In this document: positions 25,351 through 35,016 of the stretch, piece after piece
How positions within the stretch are numbered: position 1 is the stretch's first letter
How the letters are laid out: every line of letters starts with the position of its first letter
Assembly: GCF_002802875.1 (NCBI RefSeq)
Contig: NZ_PEBI01000001.1
Location: forward strand, 459,830 to 523,829
Length of the DNA: 64,000 nucleotides
Direction of reading: 5' to 3'
From: Bifidobacterium primatium
GTDB lineage: Bacteria > Actinomycetota > Actinomycetes > Actinomycetales > Bifidobacteriaceae
Notes under the pieces: model-generated
Database searches by the model: none
Told to the model about the DNA's origin: nothing
The model's input: the letters and a program-made list of their open reading frames with translations, nothing else
Program-made: the position numbers and the translations under genes

Positions 25351-26943
25351 TCAGACGCTCACCTGATATGAAAAATCAGTGAACACTGCTTCACTGGCAT
25401 TACGCCTGCCCATATCGATCGTATCCAGTCCGATGAAGTTGCCCGTATACCCTCCGGAAAGGAAGGCGATATCGGACTCGGCCAGCGTCTGGCTGGACTG
25501 GCCGTCGTTCACGACGAACTCCGCCGAAGGACCGGAAAGTCGGATATTGAACCGGTAGCTGCCACTGTCGGAAACCGGCACAGCGGCGATCTGTTCGAAC
25601 TGACCGCGTACCGAACGTTGCAGCACTGCGTATGGACAGCCATCGTCGCCCGCGGTAATCATGAACAACACGTAGTTGGCGGTATCCAGATACAGCGTCA
25701 TACCGGCAAGTTGCATGTAGTTCCGCGGCGTGTACTGCATGGTCACTGAAGCGTCACAGTCGAAAGCCGTCTGACGTGTGGCCACCAGATGCTGATCAAA
25801 GGCGGATTGCGGCGACTGACCTCCTCGGATAACCATTCCCTCGGAAGTAAGGTCAAGCCATGACGAGTCGGGAAACTGCCTCAACGTGTTCCAACGTTCA
25901 GGATCCAACCGAGAGCCAGTCAACGGATCGGAGAATCCCAAGTTGGCAGTGACATAATCACAGTCGACTCCCGCAGCATGGTCCGTCACCGTTAGACGCG
26001 GACCCGTCGCGGTCAATGACGGGTGATGTCCTCCGCCTGCCAATCGTAGCCAACCGTTATCGGTCCATTCCACACGCTGGATCGCAGTTTCTCGGCCGAG
26101 AATGGAGAACTCGTCGCCGTTCGGGAACGGACGAGTGCACAGATACGCCATGTACCATTCGTCACCATCGGTCCTCACCAAAGAGGCGTGTCCGGCACAC
26201 TGCAGAGGCAGGGACCGGTCGTCAGCCGACGTAATCAGTGGGGTGTCCGGATCCGCCTCATACGGTCCCCAGATATTCCTGCTGCGCGCCACGGTTTCCT
26301 GATGACCTGCCTCGGTACCGCCCTCTGCGGTAAGCAGATAGTAGTATCCGTTGCGCTTGACGATCTGGGGGGCTTCGGTTTTACGGGCTTCGGTGCCACG
26401 GAAGATCACCTTCGGCTCGCCAATCAACGCGAGTGTTTCGGGATCGATACGCTGCATCACCACGCCGGCAGACTTGTTGTGGGTATCGAGACGGTAATCC
26501 CAAATTTCGTTGAGGAAATAGGCACTACCGTCGTCATCGAAGAACAGTGAGGGATCGAATCCGGAACTGTTGACATACACGGGATCGCTCCACGGTCCTT
26601 CGAGCCGTTCCGCGGTAACAATGTAGTTGTCGCAGTCCTTGTAGGGCACTTTCGTGGAGTTCACGTTGGTGTACACCACGTAGTACCGGCCGTTGCGATA
26701 GGTGGCGTATGGACCCCAGATCGAGCAACAGGTGGGATTGCCACGTAGCTCGACCATGCCGGGCTCGGAAAGCACTGAGGTTTCATAGCGCCAGCTGACC
26801 AAGTCGTCGGAGGAATAGATACGCAGTCCGGGCAACCACTCAAAGGTGGAGACGATGATGTGGTAGCACTCGTCATCACGGAAGATCACCGGATCGGGAT
26901 TGAATCCAGGGAGCACCGGATTATGGATGATCGAGGAGACCAT
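25351..26943 (-). CDS. glycoside hydrolase family 43 beta-xylosidase-type enzyme, 530 aa
   Basis: N-terminal five-bladed propeller of GH43 (subfamily 11-like): NPVLPGFNPDPVIFRDD holds the general-base Asp, SSGFDPSLFFDDDG the pKa-tuning Asp, and EARKTEAPQIVKRNGYYYLL the catalytic Glu. The C-terminal 200 residues are a beta sandwich (DPERWNTLRQFP onward) usual in xylosidases of this group. There is no signal peptide, so it acts inside the cell on imported xylo-oligosaccharides or arabinosides. It starts three bases after the stop of the sugar symporter gene and shares its operon. Confidence 0.9.
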   Translation of the reverse strand: MVSSIIHNPVLPGFNPDPVIFRDDECYHIIVSTFEWLPGLRIYSSDDLVSWRYETSVLSEPGMVELRGNPTCCSIWGPYATYRNGRYYVVYTNVNSTKVPYKDCDNYIVTAERLEGPWSDPVYVNSSGFDPSLFFDDDGSAYFLNEIWDYRLDTHNKSAGVVMQRIDPETLALIGEPKVIFRGTEARKTEAPQIVKRNGYYYLLTAEGGTEAGHQETVARSRNIWGPYEADPDTPLITSADDRSLPLQCAGHASLVRTDGDEWYMAYLCTRPFPNGDEFSILGRETAIQRVEWTDNGWLRLAGGGHHPSLTATGPRLTVTDHAAGVDCDYVTANLGFSDPLTGSRLDPERWNTLRQFPDSSWLDLTSEGMVIRGGQSPQSAFDQHLVATRQTAFDCDASVTMQYTPRNYMQLAGMTLYLDTANYVLFMITAGDDGCPYAVLQRSVRGQFEQIAAVPVSDSGSYRFNIRLSGPSAEFVVNDGQSSQTLAESDIAFLSGGYTGNFIGLDTIDMGRRNASEAVFTDFSYQVSV

Positions 26944-26946
26944 GAC

Positions 26947-28422
26947 TCACCTCTCTTCCTTGGTGGCGACGGATTCATCGGCTACGAAAACAGCCTGGGA
27001 TGCCTCACGCTCCGCCTGCGCCTCACGCTCCATCTCAGCCGCGTTGCGCTCCTTGAGTTCGGCGGAGATGCGGGCGTAGGTCTCCTTGTCGAGGTTGTAG
27101 AACTTCATGGAGAAGATGGCGATGAAATAGATGATGATCGGCACCACGGTGGTGGCAATCACGATGCCATGCAGTGCCGTATCGGTCTGTGTGGCGTTGG
27201 CCACATAGCCCGTTGCCCCGAGAATCAGTCCGGGGATCATGCCACCGAGTGCGTTGCCACATTTGAACACGAATCCGACGATGGCGTAGATCACGCCGCT
27301 CATGCGCTTGTTGGTCTTGTATTCGCCGTATTCCACACACTCGGGAATCAGCGCCCACATATAGGCAGAGATCATGCCGTTACCGATGGAAGCGATGCCA
27401 CGGAACACAAAGATCCATACGATCCAGTTCGGACGGGCGAGAAACAGGCCCGCCATACCGATGATATCGGCTGAAATGGAAAGAATGATGAGCTGGAATT
27501 TGCTCAGACGATGCGCCAGCCATGGAATCGCAGGAATGAACAGCAGGGCTGGCAGCGTACCGGCCAGCGAATACCACTTGACCAGATCGGGGCGGCCAAC
27601 ATAGTAGGTAACGTAGTAGATGCCAGTGGAGCTGACGATGGACTTGACTCCGTAGATGACGAAGAAGAACACGCACAGCACGACAAGCGGACGGTTGTTG
27701 GCCAGCTGCTCGAACACATCCTTTACCTGAATGCGGGTGTGCGAGGCAGGAACCTTCACACGTTCATGCGTGGTGGCGAAGCAGCCCCACAGCAGCAGAC
27801 CTCCGAGCGTACCCATTACAATCATCGTGAGCTGCCAGCCGGTAGCGGCACCAAAGCTCTCGGTAAGCCAATCGGAGAGGAATGGTACGAAGAACGCTAC
27901 GACGACCTGTCCGATATTGGCAAGGAAGGTACGGAAAGTGGTCAGACTCACGGATTCTTGCTGATCGTTGGTCATGGCGGCAGTGAGACTGCCATATGGC
28001 ACATTGACGCTGGTATAGCAGATGGACAGCAGAATGTAGGTCACATAGGCATAGATCAGCTTGCCGACGCCCCCGAAGCTCGGCACGGTAAAGCACAGCA
28101 CGGCGAGCACTGCGAACGGGATCGCGCCGAACAGCAGGAACGGACGGTACTTGCCCCAACGCGTGTCGACCTTGTCGATCATGAATCCGAGGAACGGATC
28201 CGTGACGGCATCCACGATACGAACGACGAAAAACAGCAGCGAGGCCGCCGCCGCGGAAAGGCCAAACACGTTTGTGTAGAAGAACAACAGATAGGTGGAC
28301 AGGCTGGCATAGATAAGATTGCAAGCAAAATCGCCCAGACCGAAGCCGATCTTCTCCCCGACTCCGATGCTGCCTATGGGCCTGATATGTGAGCCGGACG
28401 ATGTCTGTGCCGTTGATTGCAT
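26947..28422 (-). CDS. GPH-family (glycoside-pentoside-hexuronide:cation) symporter, 491 aa
   Basis: A 12-helix major-facilitator protein with the GPH opening KIGFGLGDFACNLIYASLSTYL, the cation-site region VDAVTDPFLGFMIDK and the GKYRPFLLFGAIPF loop, as in XynP, MelB and LacS. Its neighbour implies import of xylosides or xylo-oligosaccharides. AAAGAGGCAGTC precedes ATG 28422. First gene of the operon, divergent from the LacI-type regulator. Base composition is lower in GC than the rest of the window. Confidence 0.92.
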   Translation of the reverse strand: MQSTAQTSSGSHIRPIGSIGVGEKIGFGLGDFACNLIYASLSTYLLFFYTNVFGLSAAAASLLFFVVRIVDAVTDPFLGFMIDKVDTRWGKYRPFLLFGAIPFAVLAVLCFTVPSFGGVGKLIYAYVTYILLSICYTSVNVPYGSLTAAMTNDQQESVSLTTFRTFLANIGQVVVAFFVPFLSDWLTESFGAATGWQLTMIVMGTLGGLLLWGCFATTHERVKVPASHTRIQVKDVFEQLANNRPLVVLCVFFFVIYGVKSIVSSTGIYYVTYYVGRPDLVKWYSLAGTLPALLFIPAIPWLAHRLSKFQLIILSISADIIGMAGLFLARPNWIVWIFVFRGIASIGNGMISAYMWALIPECVEYGEYKTNKRMSGVIYAIVGFVFKCGNALGGMIPGLILGATGYVANATQTDTALHGIVIATTVVPIIIYFIAIFSMKFYNLDKETYARISAELKERNAAEMEREAQAEREASQAVFVADESVATKEER

Positions 28423-28707
28423 GACTGCCTCTTTCCGATAAGTAACGATAAACTTCGATGTTTAAGTATCTTTTCGTTTTTAACCGATATTTTTAAGAAA
28501 CTTTTCGTTGTTTCTAAACGTAAGATTACCATCCACCGATCGTTTGTCAATTCAAAACACTTAACGTGTCGCACGGAGGAAGACGATCGTTTCTCACAAC
28601 TTGTGTGGTTTTTAGCAAACGCTAGGATATAGGGGTGTCGTCATCGGCCGTCGAAACGGCTGCGATACCAAATACGACAGAGAAATCGACACTGCGGCAG
28701 GGAAATC
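28423..28707. promoter_or_regulatory. divergent promoter region between the symporter and LacI-type regulator
   Basis: An AT-rich stretch with several LacI-family operator-like words, including GTTTCTAAACG (about 28510), the near-palindrome ACACTTAACGTGT (28557-28569) and TTTTAGCAAACGCTAG (about 28610-28625). These positions flank both promoters, fitting shared control by the 28708 product. Exact promoters could not be fixed. Confidence 0.5.
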
Positions 28708-29745
28708 ATGGCAAAGGAATCCGAACACGGCGAACCGGCAAAGCGCAAGATTACGCTTTCCGATATCGCTCGACAGGTAAATGTTTCCACGGCAACGGTA
28801 TCAAAGGTACTCAACGGCCGCCCCGGAGTCTCCGAAGAGACACGTTCTACCATCGAGATGTTGCTGGAACGGAGCGGATACCTCAAATCCAATGCTTCCC
28901 AGCCTCCGACAAAACTCATCGAACTCGTGGTGCGTCATCTGGACAATATTTGGCTACTCGACCTGCTTCGCGGAGCCGAGGAAGCGTCACGCCAGCATGG
29001 CATCAGCATCGTAATCACCAAGGTGAAGGACGAGGACGAACTAGCGGATTCATGGATGAGCGAGGTGCTGGAACGTCGACCAATGGGCGTCATCATTCTG
29101 TTCGCCGTCCCTTCGCCTTCAGTGTCCAAACGGCTGGCTTCGCGCGGCATACCCTGCGTGTTCCTTGATCCTTGGGGAAACCCTTCCAACGACACATTGT
29201 CGATCCGCGCGGATAATTGGTCGGGCAGCCTGTTCGCCACCCGTCACCTCATCGAACTGGGGCATCGACGAATCGGCATCATCACCGGTCCCGATACCGC
29301 GATGTGTTCGGCATCCCGATTTGATGGCTACCGTGCTGCACTGACCGAAGCAGGCATTCCTGTTGACGATTCGCTGATCCGAAAAGGCATATATCAGGTG
29401 GATTCCGGCAGGGAGCAGGCATTGTCGCTGCTTGCAGACAGATCGTCGAACCAACCAACCGCCATCGTCGCAGGCAACGATCTGCAGGCCATGGGCGTAT
29501 ACGACGCTGCGCGACTGTGTGGCCTGCGCATCCCAGAGGATCTTTCCGTGGTTGGTTTCGACGACATCCAGACCGCCTCGTATATGGGACCGGCACTCAC
29601 CACCGTCCGACAGCCTCTTGAGGACATGGCCGCAAGCGCGGTACGGATGATTCTCGATCGCCGAGAAGGTCATCAAGTTCAGGAAACGATGATTTTTCCC
29701 ACTTCATTGGTGATCCGAGACAGTACGTCGAAACCTCGGGACTAG
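28708..29745 (+). CDS. LacI-family transcriptional regulator
   Basis: N-terminal HTH (ITLSDIARQVNVSTATVSKVLNGRPGVS) and hinge, then a periplasmic-binding-protein-like sensor domain (LGHRRIGIITGPDTAMCSASRFDGY; PTAIVAGNDLQAMGVYDAAR; LSVVGFDDIQTASYMGPALTTV). 345 residues. CAGGGAAATC precedes ATG 28708. Divergent from the symporter/GH43 operon, which it most likely represses until a xylo-oligosaccharide or pentose binds (inference from position). Confidence 0.93.
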   Translation: MAKESEHGEPAKRKITLSDIARQVNVSTATVSKVLNGRPGVSEETRSTIEMLLERSGYLKSNASQPPTKLIELVVRHLDNIWLLDLLRGAEEASRQHGISIVITKVKDEDELADSWMSEVLERRPMGVIILFAVPSPSVSKRLASRGIPCVFLDPWGNPSNDTLSIRADNWSGSLFATRHLIELGHRRIGIITGPDTAMCSASRFDGYRAALTEAGIPVDDSLIRKGIYQVDSGREQALSLLADRSSNQPTAIVAGNDLQAMGVYDAARLCGLRIPEDLSVVGFDDIQTASYMGPALTTVRQPLEDMAASAVRMILDRREGHQVQETMIFPTSLVIRDSTSKPRD

Positions 29746-29794
29746 TTTTTTCGGTTACCCCCCCGCCCATCGCCAAAACGCCATGAATATGCCA

Positions 29795-29828
29795 AGGGCC
29801 GGAACCGTGCGGTGACGATTCCGGCCCT
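29795..29828. terminator. bidirectional hairpin between lacI-type gene and leuB
   Basis: Perfect 10-bp stem AGGGCCGGAA/TTCCGGCCCT between converging genes. A separate run of six T residues follows the regulator stop at about 29746. Confidence 0.65.
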
Positions 29829-29899
29829 GTTGGGGAGACTGGGCGCCCGATGAGGCTCAGATGGCCGGGTAGGCGGCGGTCAGTCTCGGATCGCGGCGA

Positions 29900-30940
29900 C
29901 TACAGACGGGCGAGGATGTCCTTGCCGACCTGCTCGGTGCTGCGCTGCGTGGAGCCGAGCTCCTCGATGTCGGCCTCGACGGCGGCGTCGATACGCTCGG
30001 CGATCTCGTCGTAGCCGAAGTGACGCAGCAGCATGGCGGTGGAGAGCACGGCCGCCGTCGGGTTGGCGATGCCCTTGCCGGCGATGTCGGGGGCGGATCC
30101 GTGGATCGGCTCGAACATCGACGGGTATTCGTTGCTGGCGTTGATGCAGCCGGAGGCGGAGTAGCCCACGCCGCCGACCACGGCACCGGCCTCGTCGGTG
30201 ATGATGTCGCCGAAGAGGTTGTCGGTGAGGATCACGTCGAAGCGGCTCGGGTTGGAGACGAGGAAGATGGTGGTCGCATCGATGTGCAGGTAGTCGTGCG
30301 TGACCTCCGGGTACTCCTCGCCGACCTTGTCGACGATGCGCTGCCACATGTCGCCGGCGTTGACGAGCACGTTCTTCTTGTGCACGAGGGTGACGTGCTT
30401 CTTGCGCTTCATGGCCAGTTCGAAGGCGTAGCGCACCACGCGCTCCACACCGTAGGCGGTGTTGATGGAGACCTCGGTGGCCACCTCGTTCGGCGTGCCG
30501 ACGCGGACGGCGCCGCCGGCACCGCAGTAGAGGCCCTCGGTGCCCTCACGCACGACCACGAAGTCGATGTCGCCGGGGTTGGCGAGCGGCGAGGTGACGC
30601 CCTTGTACAGCTTGGTCGGGCGGAGGTTCACGTACTGGTCGAGCGCGAAACGCAGCTTGAGCAGCAGGCCGCGCTCCAGGATGCCGGCCTTGATGCGCGG
30701 GTCGCCGACGGCGCCGAGCAGGATGGCGTCCTGCTTCTTGATCTCCTCGAGCTCCTCGTCGGGCAGGATGGCGCCGTCGCGCAGGTAGCGCTCGGCACCG
30801 AGCTCGAAGTTGGTGTAGTTGAAGTTCACGACGCCTTCGGAGGCCTTCTCCAGCACGGCCTGGGCGACGGGCGTGACTTCCTTGCCGATGCCATCGCCGG
30901 GGATGACCGCGATGTTCAATGTCTTGATGTCATTTGCCAT
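29900..30940 (-). CDS. leuB: 3-isopropylmalate dehydrogenase
   Basis: Third enzyme of leucine synthesis: oxidative decarboxylation of 3-isopropylmalate. Recognisable by [30 protein letters not shown], and the Mg/substrate loop [12 protein letters not shown] followed by [16 protein letters not shown]. 346 residues from ATG 30940 (a TTG six bases upstream is in frame). It stands alone; leuA and leuCD are not in the window. Confidence 0.96.
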   Translation of the reverse strand: MANDIKTLNIAVIPGDGIGKEVTPVAQAVLEKASEGVVNFNYTNFELGAERYLRDGAILPDEELEEIKKQDAILLGAVGDPRIKAGILERGLLLKLRFALDQYVNLRPTKLYKGVTSPLANPGDIDFVVVREGTEGLYCGAGGAVRVGTPNEVATEVSINTAYGVERVVRYAFELAMKRKKHVTLVHKKNVLVNAGDMWQRIVDKVGEEYPEVTHDYLHIDATTIFLVSNPSRFDVILTDNLFGDIITDEAGAVVGGVGYSASGCINASNEYPSMFEPIHGSAPDIAGKGIANPTAAVLSTAMLLRHFGYDEIAERIDAAVEADIEELGSTQRSTEQVGKDILARL

Positions 30941-31001
30941 ACCCAACAGGGTAGGTGTCGCCGTCCGAAAACAATCCCGCCGTTCCGTCTTATGGACATA
31001 T

Positions 31002-31033
31002 GCCGGCTCCCCTTCCCGAAGAGGGAAGCCGGC
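31002..31033 (-). terminator. hairpin after the ptrB gene
   Basis: GCCGGCT...TTCCC pairs with GGGAAGCCGGC, with a small bulge, 16 bases beyond the ptrB stop. It resembles a GC-rich cousin of the CTCCCCT repeats. Confidence 0.55.
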
Positions 31034-31048
31034 AGCGACAGGGACCGA

Positions 31049-33490
31049 CTACTCCTCGATGCCCATGGCGGAGAGGCACCAGGCATTTTCGTAGGAGATC
31101 TCCTGCCAGCGCTTGTAACGGCCCGTCACGCCGCCATGGCCGGCCTCCACCTCGATCTTCGCCACGGCGTCGACCTCGGCGTCCGGCTCCTGCAGGCGGG
31201 CGATCCACTTGAGCGGTTCCACGTAGAGCACGCGCGTGTCGTTCATCGACGTGGTGACGAACATGGCAGGGAAGTGCCTCGTGCCGTACTCGCGCTCGCG
31301 CTCGTCGGCGTCCTGCACGTTCTCGTACGGCGAGTACTGCTTCATGTAGCGGTAGACCTCGGCGTTGTGCAACGGGTCGCCCCACTCGTCCCATTCGGTG
31401 ACGGTCAGCGGCAGCGACGTGTCGAGGATGGACGTAAGCGCGTCGACGAACGGCACGTCCGCCTCGATGCCCGCGTAGAGCTGCGGCGCCATGTTGGCCA
31501 CGGCGCCCATGAGCAGGCCGCCGGCCGAGCCGCCGTTGGCCACGGTGCGCTTCGGGTCGGCGATGCCGTTGCGCTGCAGGGCGGCCGTGACGTCGATGAA
31601 GTCGATGAACGTGTTCATCTTGTTGAGCTTGCGGCCCTGCTCGTACCAGCCTCGGCCGAGCTCGCCGCCGCCGCGCACGTGCGGCACGGCGTAGAGCACG
31701 CCTCGGTCGAGCAGGCTCAGACGCGGCACGGAGAAGCTCGGGTCGGAGCTGATCTCGTACGCGCCGTAGCCGGTGATGAACATCGGCGCCTCGCGGCGGT
31801 CGTAGCGCGCCGACATGTCCTCGTACGAGAGCGTCAGCTCGCGCGGCACCTCGATGACCTCGTCGGTCAGGCCCTCGCGCGCGCCCTCCAGCGCGGGGAT
31901 GAGCCCGCGGCGCCACACCAGCGAGACGGGCACATGCTCACCGTCGCGCACGCGCACCCACATGCGCTTTTCGGCGTAGTCTGCGGGGTCGAAGTCGCCG
32001 AGCACGGTGGCGCGCTTGAGCAGCACGTCGGTGTCGGTCTCGGGATCGTATTCATGCAGCTCGCCCGGCTGCGTGTAGCTCACGGTCGTGTAGCGCATGC
32101 GCGGCGCGTCATACGAGGGGTTGCCGCTCATGCCGATGGAGTACAGCTTGCCGTCCACACGCGGCACGATGCCGCCGAATCCCCACGGGCGGCCGGCGAG
32201 GAAGTCCTCCTTGGCGGCGCGCTTGGGCATGACGGCCAGCTGCGGCAGGCTGTCAGCACGATACGACAGCGCCACGAAGTGCCGGTACATGGCGATGCCC
32301 TCGATGCGCAGTCCCTGCACGCCCTGCAGGATCTCCGGATTGTCGGGGATGTCGCTCAGCGTGCTGATGGACTGGTATCGGGTGGCGCGGGTCTGCGGCG
32401 TCGGACGGCCGCCGTGCGGCGGCTCGCATCCGGCGAGCGAGCCCTGCGCCACGCATACGCCCTCGCCGAGCGTGTACGGCGGCTGGTGGGTGCGCATGTC
32501 GATGACGTCGATCTCGAAGTTCGGGTTCGACACGTTGTGGATCACGAGGGCGACGGGGATGTTGCCGGCCTCGTCCTCGAACTCGGCGAAGCTCACGTCG
32601 TATTCGACGCCTTCGGTGCGTTCGATGAACGGCTTGAACTCGCCTTCGGGGTCGTCCACCGAAAGCATCAGCACCTCGGACGTGGTCTTCGACCCGGATT
32701 CGACGATGATCTGCTGTTCGTCGAACGAGATGCCGACGCCCACCCAGAATCGCTCGTCGGGGTCGTGATACACCTGCACGTCGTCGTCGGCGCTGGTGCC
32801 GACGCGGTGACGCCAGACGCAGTAGGGGCGCCATGCGGCGTCGACCTTCGTGTAGAACACCCATTTGCCGTCGGGCGTGATGCATCCGCCGCCGGCGACC
32901 TCGTGGATGGTCTCGGGGAAGTCCTTCCCCGTTTCGAGGTCGCGGATGCGCAGGTCGTAGCGTTCGTTGCCCGTCACATCCACGCTGTATGCCATGAAAC
33001 GTCCGTCATGGCTCATGTCCATGCCGCCGATGCTGAAGAACTGGTGGCCCTCGGCCTCCTCGTTGCAGTCGAAGACGATCTCCTCGCCGACGGGCCGGTC
33101 GCCGCCGGCCGCGGCGATGGTCGGGGGATCCCAGTCGTCGGCGCCGCGGATGGGCACGCGGCACTGGATGCCGTACTGCTTGCCCTCCTGCGTGCGCGTG
33201 TAGTACCAGTAGCCGTTCATGCGCGTGGGCACCGACATGTCGGTCTGCTGCACGCGGGAGCGGATCTCCTCGAACAGCGTGCCGCGCAGCGTCTTCAATC
33301 CCGCCATGCGCTGCTCGCAGTATGCGTTCTGCGCGGCCACGTACTCCTGCACGCGGTCGGATTCCTTGTCGCGCATCCATTCGTACGGATCGCTGAACGT
33401 ATCCCCTTGAGCGCGGCGTCGGCTGGGTTCCTTCACGGCCTCCGGCGGCTTGAGCCCTGCGACGTCCGTCCATCCATTGTCCACAGTCAT
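31049..33490 (-). CDS. ptrB: S9 family prolyl oligopeptidase / oligopeptidase B, 813 aa
   Basis: A cytosolic serine peptidase that cuts short peptides, in the oligopeptidase B branch usually after Arg or Lys. N-terminal beta propeller (about 1-430) begins PPEAVKEPSRRRAQGDTF and YEWMRDKESDRVQEYV. The C-terminal alpha/beta hydrolase has catalytic Ser in VANGGSAGGLLMG, Asp in SMNDTRV and His in EVEAGHGG. An insertion relative to E. coli makes it about 120 residues longer, notably a low-conservation loop near residues 345-370 (GCEPPHGGRPTPQTRA). The true cleavage preference is inferred only. Confidence 0.9.
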   Translation of the reverse strand: MTVDNGWTDVAGLKPPEAVKEPSRRRAQGDTFSDPYEWMRDKESDRVQEYVAAQNAYCEQRMAGLKTLRGTLFEEIRSRVQQTDMSVPTRMNGYWYYTRTQEGKQYGIQCRVPIRGADDWDPPTIAAAGGDRPVGEEIVFDCNEEAEGHQFFSIGGMDMSHDGRFMAYSVDVTGNERYDLRIRDLETGKDFPETIHEVAGGGCITPDGKWVFYTKVDAAWRPYCVWRHRVGTSADDDVQVYHDPDERFWVGVGISFDEQQIIVESGSKTTSEVLMLSVDDPEGEFKPFIERTEGVEYDVSFAEFEDEAGNIPVALVIHNVSNPNFEIDVIDMRTHQPPYTLGEGVCVAQGSLAGCEPPHGGRPTPQTRATRYQSISTLSDIPDNPEILQGVQGLRIEGIAMYRHFVALSYRADSLPQLAVMPKRAAKEDFLAGRPWGFGGIVPRVDGKLYSIGMSGNPSYDAPRMRYTTVSYTQPGELHEYDPETDTDVLLKRATVLGDFDPADYAEKRMWVRVRDGEHVPVSLVWRRGLIPALEGAREGLTDEVIEVPRELTLSYEDMSARYDRREAPMFITGYGAYEISSDPSFSVPRLSLLDRGVLYAVPHVRGGGELGRGWYEQGRKLNKMNTFIDFIDVTAALQRNGIADPKRTVANGGSAGGLLMGAVANMAPQLYAGIEADVPFVDALTSILDTSLPLTVTEWDEWGDPLHNAEVYRYMKQYSPYENVQDADEREREYGTRHFPAMFVTTSMNDTRVLYVEPLKWIARLQEPDAEVDAVAKIEVEAGHGGVTGRYKRWQEISYENAWCLSAMGIEE

Positions 33491-33590
33491 ACGCTCAAGT
33501 ATCCCACGCTTTTATCGGTTTCTTATAGAATTCGGCGGTTTTTCGTCACGAAGCATATGGATTGGCGTCATTGATGACGGATAATGACGG

Positions 33591-33628
33591 CGATGGGGCC
33601 GCCGGACGATTCGTCGGCGGCCCCATCG
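33591..33628 (-). terminator. hairpin terminator of the App1-like gene
   Basis: A perfect 14-bp stem, CGATGGGGCCGCCG with CGGCGGCCCCATCG, and 10-base loop, 50 bases after the stop of the minus-strand gene. Confidence 0.75.
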
Positions 33629-33678
33629 GATGGACGGCGTGGAATCGGACAGCGATGAATCGCGATCGGGATTCCGCG

Positions 33679-34938
33679 TCAGTGGAAGAGGTTCCTGAGA
33701 TACGGCATCATCGTGTTCATGAGATTGACGCCGTTCGGACCGTAGAAGACCGGCACGTCGGGCACGGGTGCCGGCACGACCGGCCCGGTGACCCGCTGCG
33801 GCAGCGAACGGCCCATGTCGCGCGGACTGAGCTGGCGGATGCCGATGGCGATCACACGGCCCTTGTAGCGCTGTGCGATGGTGGCGTACGTGCTCGGGTC
33901 CTTCTGGCCGTCGTCGCCGAGGAGGATGAACCTCATTTCGGGGAAGTCGGCCATGAGCTGCTCGACGAACTCCAGCTTGTGCTGCACGCCGGAGGGGATG
34001 AACGTCTTCGGACGCGGGTCGAGGTCGCGCAGCAGCAGCGGGCCTTCGGGGAACCCGTGGTATTCGATGAAGTGGCGGATGGAGCTCTCCACGTTCCACG
34101 GCGAGGTCGACAGGTAGAAGAACGGGGCGTCGGGGAACAGCTCGCGCAGCTTGGAGTAGAACACCGACATCGAGGGCACCGACATGCGCTTGCGCGGGTT
34201 GAGGAACAGCATGTTGAACACGGCCCGCCACAGCGTGGGCACCTGCGTGACCATCACCGTGTCGTCGATGTCGGAGATGATGCCGACCTTCGCGTCGGCC
34301 GGGATCGTATACAGCGTGGAGTGCACCGGATGGCGGCGGTCCACCGTGTAGGAGACGTCATGCCTGCCGGGCGTCAGCTCGCGCTCGGCCACGAGGTCGA
34401 GATAGCCCTGCGAATCGGAGACAGCGAATTCGCTGCCCTGCTCGCGGGCGCTGTCGAATTTGTCGTACTGTTCGGAATCCCCCACCTGCACGGTGACCAG
34501 GGGGATGGAGTCGATGCTGATCTTCACCTGCGTCTCGGCGGCGGGGACCATGAACGCGGCGCGGATGCCGCGTGTGACCAGACCGGCGGTGCGCTGCTCG
34601 GGAGCGTATACGGTGCGGCAGATCAGCCGCGAATACGCGCCGGTGCCATAGCCCACATACGGCTCCACGCGCGGATACCATCCCAGACGCCGTGCGATGG
34701 CCGTGGAGAACAGGCTCCACAGGCCGAACGTGTGGGTCACGGCGCGGCGTGTGGCGCGCACGGCCAACGGCTTGAAGTCGATCTGCTCGCGACGGCTCGC
34801 CGTGTCGAAGTTCGACGTGGACGGCTGCGCGACGATCGGGGTCTCGGCCTCGACGGCCGTGTCGGGAGCGGAATCGGCGTCGGCCGCCGTCCCGCGACCG
34901 GAGGGAGCATGGGAATGGATGGAATGGGAATCGACCAT
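33679..34938 (-). CDS. App1-like phosphatase (DUF2183), 419 aa
   Basis: HAD-fold phosphatase domain of the App1/DUF2183 family: GIISDIDDTVMVTQVPT holds the nucleophile DxDxT motif; FFYLSTSPWNVESSIRHFI and FILLGDDGQKDPSTYATI supply the later HAD motifs. In yeast the relative is a phosphatidate phosphatase; in bacteria the substrate is not known. The first 170 residues are family-specific. There is no signal peptide or membrane span. The ATG at 34938 (CTAAGGTTGACC upstream) is preferred over an in-frame TTG six bases earlier. Confidence 0.85.
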   Translation of the reverse strand: MVDSHSIHSHAPSGRGTAADADSAPDTAVEAETPIVAQPSTSNFDTASRREQIDFKPLAVRATRRAVTHTFGLWSLFSTAIARRLGWYPRVEPYVGYGTGAYSRLICRTVYAPEQRTAGLVTRGIRAAFMVPAAETQVKISIDSIPLVTVQVGDSEQYDKFDSAREQGSEFAVSDSQGYLDLVAERELTPGRHDVSYTVDRRHPVHSTLYTIPADAKVGIISDIDDTVMVTQVPTLWRAVFNMLFLNPRKRMSVPSMSVFYSKLRELFPDAPFFYLSTSPWNVESSIRHFIEYHGFPEGPLLLRDLDPRPKTFIPSGVQHKLEFVEQLMADFPEMRFILLGDDGQKDPSTYATIAQRYKGRVIAIGIRQLSPRDMGRSLPQRVTGPVVPAPVPDVPVFYGPNGVNLMNTMMPYLRNLFH

Positions 34939-34973
34939 GGTCAACCTTAGGTAGTCTTCAATAGTCTTGTTCT

Positions 34974-35003
34974 CGCCGCGCCGCCCGAAGGCGGGGCGCG
35001 GCG
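34974..35003 (-). terminator. hairpin terminator of gcvH
   Basis: CGCCGCGCCGCC pairs with GGCGGGGCGCGGCG, loop CGAA, immediately after the gcvH stop on the minus strand. Confidence 0.75.
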
Positions 35004-35016
35004 CATGGAGGCGTCC

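Noticed and set aside
30020-33574. 1184-codon open frame on the plus strand
   Set aside because: Antisense shadow of leuB and ptrB; composition is repeats of V, D, G, H and R with no recognisable motif.
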